In this document: one piece after another, positions 24,101 to 33,100 of the stretch
Numbering within the stretch: position 1 is the first letter of the stretch
Layout: the number at the start of each line of letters is the position of its first letter
Origin: Dasypus novemcinctus
Lineage: Eukaryota; Chordata; Mammalia; Cingulata; Dasypodidae
Direction: 5' to 3'
Assembly: GCF_030445035.2 (NCBI RefSeq)
Contig: NC_080676.1
Span: 103,054,933-103,118,932, forward strand
Length of the DNA: 64,000 nt
The notes under the pieces: model-generated
The model's database searches: none
Seen by the model: only the letters and a program-made list of their open reading frames with translations
What the model was told of the DNA's origin: nothing
Made by a program: the position numbers and the translations under genes

Positions 24101-27100
24101 CAACTTCTGTCAAAAAAATATATTTAAAAAATAATAATAGGGTGGGCTGCGGGAAGGACACACCATGTGAAAGATGTGATTAGTAGTAAGATTTTGACAA
24201 TATTCTTTCATAATTTGTAACAAACTTCTCATGACAATGCAAGGTGTTGGTGGAGGGTTGATGTTTGGGACCCCGGTACGATGTTATGCATGTTTGCTTT
24301 CTAAGTTCACAACTTTTACTATACACTTAACTGTTCATGTATGTTCATATATAAATGATATAAAGATAATAATGCTGGGGTTGGCTGGGGGAAAAATACT
24401 TTGGTAGTAATATTTTGACAATGCTCTTTAATCATTAGTTGGAAAGGTTTAACAACAATGCAAATTATTGGTGGTAGGGTGAGTTATGAGAGTCCTGTAT
24501 GATGTTATATATAATTGTTTTGTAAGTTCACAACTATTACTATACAGTTGTTTATGTATGACTGATATACTTCAATAAATTAACATAAAAAATACTAAGC
24601 ATAGATCACAACAAGCAGGCAGAGAAAAAAGAACAAATTACATACAGAGGAATAACAACAACAAAAAATGACCACTGACTTATCAGAAAAGAGAAGCTAG
24701 AAGACAACAACATCTTTCAAACTATCAGTTCACCATTCTATATGCAGCAAAATTATCTTTCAAGTATGAAGGCAAAATATATATTCATAAACAAAAACTA
24801 AAATAATTCATAGCTAGCAGACTCTTACTTCAAAAAATGCTAAAGGAAGTTCTTCTGTCTGATACCAGACAGAAACTAAGATCTTCAGGAAAGAAAAACA
24901 CCAGATACAGTAACATTTGGATCGATATAAAAGGCTACTTTTTCTTCCTAATTTCTTTAAAATATATATGACTACTCAAATAAAAAATTCCTATTTTGGG
25001 GGATTAAAATGAATATAATTGCAATATGTATGAGAACTATAGAATAAAGAACGGGGTTAGGAAATGGACTTATATGGATTCTGATTCTTATGTTTTACAT
25101 AAAATAGTACACTAACTCTAAGTAGACTAAGACAAGTTAAGGAAATAAATTGTAACCCTTAGGTCAACAACTAAGAAAATAATTAAAAGAAGTAGTATTA
25201 AAAAGCCAATAAATAGGATATTAAATTGGATAAATTAAAATGGAATTCTAAAAATATTCAATTCATGCAAAAGAATGCAGAAAAGTGGAACAGAGAAAGA
25301 AAATAGTAAAATGTCTGTAGACCTCAGTCCAATCTTATCAATAATTGCATTAAAAAGAAAAAGGGAAGCAGAAGTGGCTTAAGCAGCTGGGCACCTGCCT
25401 ACCGCATGGGAAGTTCCAGGCTCAGTTCCCAGTGCCTCCTAAAGAAGATGAGCAAGACACACTGAGCTGACGCAATGAGCTGGTGTAGCAAGCTGACACA
25501 ACAAGATGACACCACAAGATGACAAAACAAAGAAATTTAAGGAGAGATGCAACGAGTGGAGGTGGTTCAGGCAATTAGGCATCTCCCTCCCACATGGGAG
25601 GTCCTGGGTTCGGTTCCCAGTGCCTCCTAAAAAGATGAGGACACAACAAGCAGACAGCAAGTGAAAACAATGGAGGATGGAAGCAGGGAGAAAGAAATAA
25701 TCTTTAAAAAAAGAAATGGACTAATCCCTCCAATTAAATGGCAGAGACTGACAGAAGGAATAAAAAAGCAAGACCCAACTATATACTGTCTACAAGAGAA
25801 CCATTTTAAATATAAAGACATGGACAGGTTAAAAAAAAAAAAGCTAAACAAAGAAGAACCATGCAATCAGGAAGCATAAGCAGTCTGTAGTAATATAAAG
25901 ACTACAAGATAAAAAGAATTACAAGAAATAAGTAGGTGGGAATGTAAAAAAGCGCAGCCTCCATGGAAGACAGTTTAGCAGTTCCTCAGGAAGTTAATGA
26001 TAAAACTGCCCTATGATTCTGCAATCCAGCCACTAGGAATACATCTAGAAGAACTGAAAGCAAGGACACAAACAGATACTTGCACACCCATGTTCATAGA
26101 GGTATTATTCAAAATTGCTAAAAGATGGAAACAACCTAAGTACCCATCAACTGATGAATGGATAAACAAAATGTGGTATATATATACACCTGAATATTAT
26201 TCAGCTGTAAGAAGAAAAGAACTGGGGAAGCACATGACAACATGAATGAACCTTGAGGATATTATGTTGAGTGAGATAAGCCAGATACAAAAGGACAAAT
26301 ATTTTATGTTCTCACTGATACAAGCAGAGGGTAGTAGGAGACAATGTGGGTTGAAAAAGGGGAGCTAATATCAATTGTAAAAATGTGAAAGCAGATAGAG
26401 TTGATGGTAGCAAATTATAATAAGTATAGCTAACACTGCTGATACATAAATGTGATTTTGGCTGAAAGGGACAGTCCAGGGAGGTCAATGTTAACTGAAA
26501 GGAAACTAGAGAATTATGTAAGGACTGTATAACATAACGATTTGGGTGGTGGATGAGGACTGTGGTTAATAATATAAATACAAGAATGTTCCTCTATTAT
26601 AAGGTGTTAAGAATATGGTGATACGTGGGAAAAATACAACTAATTTAATTTATAAGACTATAGTTATCAGTAATAATTGTAATATTTTTGCAGCAGCAAA
26701 GAAGGCACTATATTAATGCTAAAGGTAAAAAAAAAAGAATACAGGATTTACATTTATGAGATGTGAAAACGATCATGTATTTTTTTCATTTTCTTCATTA
26801 ACAAGGAGACCTTGGTCATGTTAACCAATCTATGCTCATTTATTTACACTTCTGAACACTGGAGAAACAACTGAGTTTGTTTTGGGGATTAAAGATAAAT
26901 GTGCCTGGACAGAATTTTGTAAAGTAATGCTTTCATAATTTGTTAAGCTGCCTTCTGTCTGTTATTTTATTTTTTGAAGGTTGAAATCAAGTTTACTTAA
27001 AAATTAAAAAAAAGAATAGCATTTCATAAGGACAAAAGGATTAATTCATCAGGGAGACCTAATAATCCTAATGTACATGCATTTAATACTGCAAAGATGT

Positions 27101-30100
27101 CAATTCTCCACAGAATGATTTCAATGCAAACCTAACAAAAATTCCTGTAGGTTTTTTCCCTTGCAGAAATTGAGAGGCTGAATCTAAAATCTATATAAAA
27201 ATGCCAACAGCCAGGAACAGTCACCTGTGCCAATCAGCCAAGTGTCTAATGTGTATACAAAATGATAAGAAGTCAGTGACTTCACAGAAAATTCTCAAAA
27301 GGCAATGAGACTCATCACACTCCCTACTTACCTTTCTGTACTTTACCAGTAAAGTTCCATCAGGCCCAAACACAGCACAGGTGTTATATAATTTCCCAGC
27401 ATCCTCTTCAGGAATGGAACCTTTCATTGAGGAGAAAAAGATTTGGGCACATAAAACATTTTGAGAAAAGCACTTCTTTTGTAATAGAGCGATAAAGACT
27501 TGATAAACTGTCATTTGTGCCCAAACAGTAAAATTTACTATGTCTAAGAGTTATTAAATCATGGCTTTTCTTAAATATGATGTTCCAGAGATAAAGTCCA
27601 AAGTGAAGACAAAATATAATCAAGTTAGATGCCAAAGACAGGTTTAAAAAATAACCAGACTCTTCCTGAACTTTAGCCTTGTTCTCTAACAATACTTAAT
27701 CCATAACACTACAGCAAAATAGGGAATTTCATGTTGCTCAACTTAAATTTGCCAGGTGCTACAATGGAACCATAACTCAAAAGTCCTCAAAATGAGAATG
27801 TTAAGACACAGGTCTCCTCATCACTGAATGTAGCTCCTGCAATTCCATTTCTATGCTTCTTGCTTTTGCCTTCATTTCTCCACCTCTTACTTATTTCTAA
27901 TCCTAAGTATATCATAATGGAGAAATAATTTTTAATTCCCATATTTATTGAAGAGTTTCACTGTGCTTATTCTTTATTTAAGTAAACAATATTTTAAAAT
28001 TTATTTCAAAGCAATATAAATAAACCTACTTTTATGTATGTGGCCTCTTTAAAAAAAAAAAAATTCCCAACCCTATATTAGTATAATGACAGATACTCGG
28101 ATGTGATTTCTCTTTCCAAATTTCCACCCAACAGCAAAAGTCCTGTTCACATCTACCCATGTAATTCCACTCCTTCTCTAGGAAAATAACCTCCAGGAAA
28201 ATAAATTATTATTCCAGTATATGTTCTTCTACAACATTTACAATGCCTTTACATATATACATACAGACACATAAAAATATATATCCTTTTTGCTGTGGGA
28301 TTCAAGTGAATGGGAAAAACCTCTTCAAATCTTAGTGAATTTGCTTTTTGTCACTTCACAGAATGTCTTTCAGATCTTTCCACATTACTAGATGTATATC
28401 TAACTCATTCTTTCAACAGATGAATTGCATTCCACAGTTTAAATGTAACAAAAAAATTATTCACATTTTTAATGTCTAGGCTATTATACTTTGGGGGCAA
28501 GAAGTTACCTCCAATCAGATATATGCTGCACTCCTTTGCTACTTCAGAAAGCTTCTGTGTGGATTCACCAGGAATTTTTTCTGCATACTCAGGAAAATAT
28601 TTCGTGCCATATGGAGAATTAAAGCATTCCTAGAATAATGATGGCAGAGAAAAAGGGGGGGGGGGGAACCACCAAAACACCCAATGCATTTTTAAAGTTC
28701 TGGTTTAAGATGATTTAGCTGTTTCTTCCAGCTCTGCTCTCACTTAAAGAAGTAACACACAGCTAATAAGAAAAATACTGACACCCCAGAGCTAAACAAT
28801 CAGTGGACACAGGCAGGAATCAAGAGTTGGCTCATGTGGGGCTAATGAAGGCAAGCCATGTGTGTTCTACCAGGTCATGGTCATCTTAGCAGAGACCAGA
28901 CCTGCCTCTGTCTTGACTCTACAGGAGATCAACTAGTTTCCAACCACAGGCACCCAGGGCCCATTTTTATTCAAGCTTACTCACATGACTTTGGGTGTCA
29001 GTATGAATCCATAGGTGCAAAATTATAATTACTAACCAAACAAAGTCCTTGGGTTTAAAAATATATATATATAAAACCTTTGAAAGCCACAGAGGTTAAG
29101 ATATTTACTCATGTGTAAAATGAGCTATTTCCAAGTTCCCTTCCAGAGCTATCATTCTGATTCTATGAAGTCTCTCACCCTATCCAGGATACGTCTGTCT
29201 TCAACAGCTCTGTAGTATTTCAAAAAAACAGAAGGCAGAAATTACTAGATTTAGGATTTAATTCATCCATTTCACATTTATCGAGATCTCCTGTGTACCA
29301 GATTCTGTGCTAGGAAGGCCAGGATTGCCAGCTTATGTAGAAGCATGATACAGTCCATGAAGTGGGCATATCCAGAAATTCAAGTGCTTTGACTCCTGGG
29401 CTTTATAAACCCTTAGCTCTGGCAACACAAATCAGCAAAAGACGATGATGAGGGCATTAAGTACAGGCCAGTCCCAACTGGAGCTATAGGAAGACTGGAT
29501 TAAGATCCCTAGCTCTTATTAGAGATTCCTGCTCCCCAGCTACATTTGTGATGGACTAGAGCCTAATTAAAATATAAGGTAGACTTGAAAATTCTTCAAA
29601 CAAATGGTTTACAAAGGGCTACCTCCTCCCCATAACAGAAGTAATGCTTTCATAATTTGTTAACAGAAGAGCGAGTTTGGGTTGGGAGAGGAGTCTGGAA
29701 TATTTCCACCCACTGATCCCCATCAGGCCTTTGGAGCAGATGCCAGCAGAAGCATGTCCTAACATCAGCAGTCACTCTCTCTGGGATTAACCCTGTACTA
29801 TCTGCTAAACAAATATGATGTAACCTTCTGCTTGCCCTGTTTTAAAAGAAATCATTGGGAAAGAGATGCACAGTCCAACTGGCTTTAAGATGCCACATAC
29901 TTCTTAAATGTCTCTAATTGATTTTCAGTCTTTTTTTTAAATGTTGGAGACTTAATATTGAAACCAGTATGTCCTGGTCCTATAAAGACTTAATCATACA
30001 GGAACAAAGCTAAGTTGTCCAAGGCAATGAATATTTTAGCTTTGGGTAAGTCCTTCAACCTACCAGGATTTTAGTTTCTGCATCAGAGTAGGTGATCCTT

Positions 30101-33100
30101 AAGTTAAAGACCTGTAACCAAGCTGGCACAACCTATCATAAAGGCCATTTCTAGGGTTATCTTCCAGACAAACATGGAACAATTCTAAAGTCCTAAGGAC
30201 CTGGCTGGACCTCGGGACACAAGAGGACAACCAGAAATAGCAAACATTATTTTGCTGGGTCTACAGTTCCCAGAAAGGAATGTTTTCCCCCATACTTACT
30301 GGCAGAGAAACTACTTTGGCTCCCTGCTTTGCAGCCTCACGGATGAGACCACAAGCTCGAGTGAGGTTATCTGATTTGATAGAAGAAACCTGAAGTTGAA
30401 TGAGGGCCAAGCGGAAAGCTAAGAACAAAGACGAAGGAAAAGAGCTGTCAGAAGAGCTGAATGCTGAATTTAGACAGAGCAGTTGGCTTCCCCTCCTCCT
30501 CAATTTTGCACCCCTGGCAATGTCTGGAGACATTTTTGATTGTCAGAACTGGTGGAGCATCACTGGCATGAATGGGTAGAGGCTGTTGTAAACAACCTAT
30601 AATGCATAGGACAGCCTCCCACAACAAAGAATTATCCAATCCAAAATGTCAATAGTGCTAAGGTTGAGAAACTCAGAGACAGAGCAACATCCATAGGCAA
30701 AGTCCCACGCTAAACACAAGAATCTGAAATGAAGTTGACACGGCCAGCTTCTTACTATGTAGTGTGGGGAATGAAGTAAGAATCTGGCTGGAATAATGAG
30801 CATGTTTCTTCCTGTTAGATCTTAGTTCTCCCACCTGCTCCTGATCCAGAAACTGAGCACATCCCAGCCCAGAAACTGCAATCCCTTGGAAGCGGCCCAC
30901 CCACCATAGGCTGGGCCAACAGGCAAATGCAAATGAGGTGCCACCTGTCTTAATGGCCCCACCACACTGGAATATGGTATAATGGCCCAGCGCCTGGTGG
31001 GAGCCAGAATCTGGCAACTGGTGGGTCACTGGTGCTGAGTCACAGGGTGGAGCCCCCAGGCACCTGTGAAGGCCTGAACTCATCCCATGAACATCCCTGT
31101 GTTCAAGGGAGCACAACATTCAATAGCAAAAAACACCATGACAGGTTGAAAGAGAAACTGGGAAGAAAAGTTGACAGCAATTTGTTCCTGCTTTCTAAAA
31201 AAGGGGCGCCACATTTTCATTGTGGACTGGACTCTACAAATTATGCAGCCAGCCAGGCCAAGATCTGACTTTTATCCTGGGGTGAGGAGGATAGGGTCTC
31301 CTCCAAGTTTCTTTCTTTCTTGAGGCAGTAGCAACACCCTACATTTGCTATTTCTTTGTTCTTTAGAGCTTTATTTTAGTTCTTAGAGTAATTCTCTTTC
31401 ATTGGTTAATAATTTATCAAATTTTCCCTGTTCATATTACTGATGTGCTTTCTGTGTCCTGCCTAGACCCTGACTGGATACACAGTTTCTGCTCATGGCC
31501 CAATGAGAAGCTGCAGTGATCTTCAAAGCACCTTGCAACTCACTGTGATAGTTAGGCTAATGTACCAATTTGTTTCCTAAAGAACCCTAATATACTCATG
31601 AAGGTCTGAAAAACTTTGGAGTTGCCTACCCTAAATTACCAACCCCTGCCCTACTTCCAGAGTCTAAAATCTCCACCATTCCAGAGCTATCTCCAAGGAT
31701 GTCTACTGCAACAGTGCAAGCATCCCTAGAAGAGACACACTAATATACCCTGGTGTTTGATGAAGGCCTGTTTGGCTCAGAGTTATCCCTAAAATCAGGA
31801 AAACTCAGAATCCCACACCCTTGGTCTTTCCTTAATACAATGAGAAGAGTTAAATGTAACCCAGAATGCAGCTTGTTAAATAGTTTCAGAATCTGTGTGA
31901 AAACAAAGGAACCTCAAGCAGGAAACAAAAGCTGAGATTACTATGAGGTAAGGAGATACTTGAGCTGTCACCAGAATATCACACAGCCCCTCCAAAGGTC
32001 TCCACTCTAAGTAAGAATCTGGGCTATGTCTGCTTCTGAGGGACCAGAAGATGAAGTCCCCAAGGTTGTGATGATGGCTCCCCCTCATTCCCTCACCTAC
32101 AGGGGCAGGTGTCCTGACACTGGACAGCTTGGGACTGCCTGACATTCTGCAAATGGCCCCACTCCACAGAGCGCTACAGCAGGGAAATTCTGCCCCTGGG
32201 GAGTTCCTCCATGCCAAGGAGGAAATATTGGTCACTTTATCTCCTCATCTGTAAGATGAAGATATAATGACTTTAAAGGTCCCTGGTTGCCTTGATATTC
32301 ATTGTAATCTATCAATGAAGGCCTTACCAAGGGAAAAAGAGAATAAAGCACCTAAAATGAAGAGAACAACATAGAAAAATATTTAAGGAATATGTCAGGT
32401 CCATGAGGCATCATTTACCACTTTACAGATAAGGAAACAAGAGGTTGGAGGGGGAAAATTGGACAACTCTATTTAACAAAGTAAGTGGCACAGCAACAAA
32501 TAAAGCAAAAATCTGGAAAGCAAGAGAGGTAGAACCCACTGAGCTTTTTTGTTTTGTACACGTGTGTTTGGGGGGGGGGGGTGTCATATAATTTGAGACC
32601 ACTCCTCACTGTTAAGAGCCACCACTCTCTCTCAAGTCTATCATCCTCTGCCATGCCCTGCCTCTTCCAAGGTGCTAATTACACCCCCAAAGAGGTGTGT
32701 AAAAGGACTCCTATATCCCCATTCTGAACATTCAGCCACCAAGTCACACTGCTCTGGCAGTTTGAAATGGAAAGCAGAGAGCACATCCACACACCTCATC
32801 TCATGGGGCCTCACAAGTCCTCGGTAAGGGCAGTTTATGTCCATTTCACAGGTCAGGAAACGGAGATCCAGAAAGAATAAATTACTTGTTGCATGCCATG
32901 GGAAGTTATTGACTGAGCCAACTCTAAAATTCAAGTCTCCAGGCTCCTAGTCAAGAGCACTACACTGCCTCAGGTGAAGGAATCTGGCAATGATGTGTGG
33001 GGGCATATATAGTTGAAATACACTCCAAAGTCCCTGGAAGATAAAAAGGCCCAGTCAAGAGAGGGGATGGACACATAATATGTAATACCTAACCAGAAAG

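Larger units (their letters stand above)
19962..24588 (+). mobile_element. L1 with 5' UTR and ORF1 but only the ORF2 3' end, exact target duplication
   Basis: It starts GGACAACCAGCAAGATGGTGG, a typical L1 5' UTR start. A GC-richer 5' UTR runs to about 21300, and decayed ORF1 to about 22250 (frames at 21839-22049 cover its C-terminal half). The sequence then jumps to the ORF2 C-terminal portion (22399-22614, [20 protein letters not shown]) and a 3' UTR containing tandem blocks. Endonuclease and most of RT are absent. A perfect 16-base repeat, AAAATACTAAGCATAG, flanks it at 19946-19961 and 24589-24604. A solo LTR at 23428-23944 entered later. Confidence 0.8.
18600..27000 (+). mobile_element. 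Older L1 with 5' UTR, ORF1 remnants and deleted ORF2, host to later insertions
   Basis: A plus-strand L1 backbone is interrupted by a SINE (19591-19696) and a younger L1 (19962-24588). ORF1-like sequence lies at 19500-19900 and resumes at 24605-24900. The endonuclease N-terminal signature occurs at 25715-25850 ([31 protein letters not shown]). After a large deletion the ORF2 C-terminal block follows at 26060-26245, then the 3' UTR to about 27000. Two DAS SINEs at 25363-25715 sit near the ORF2 start. No intact frame. Confidence 0.65.
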
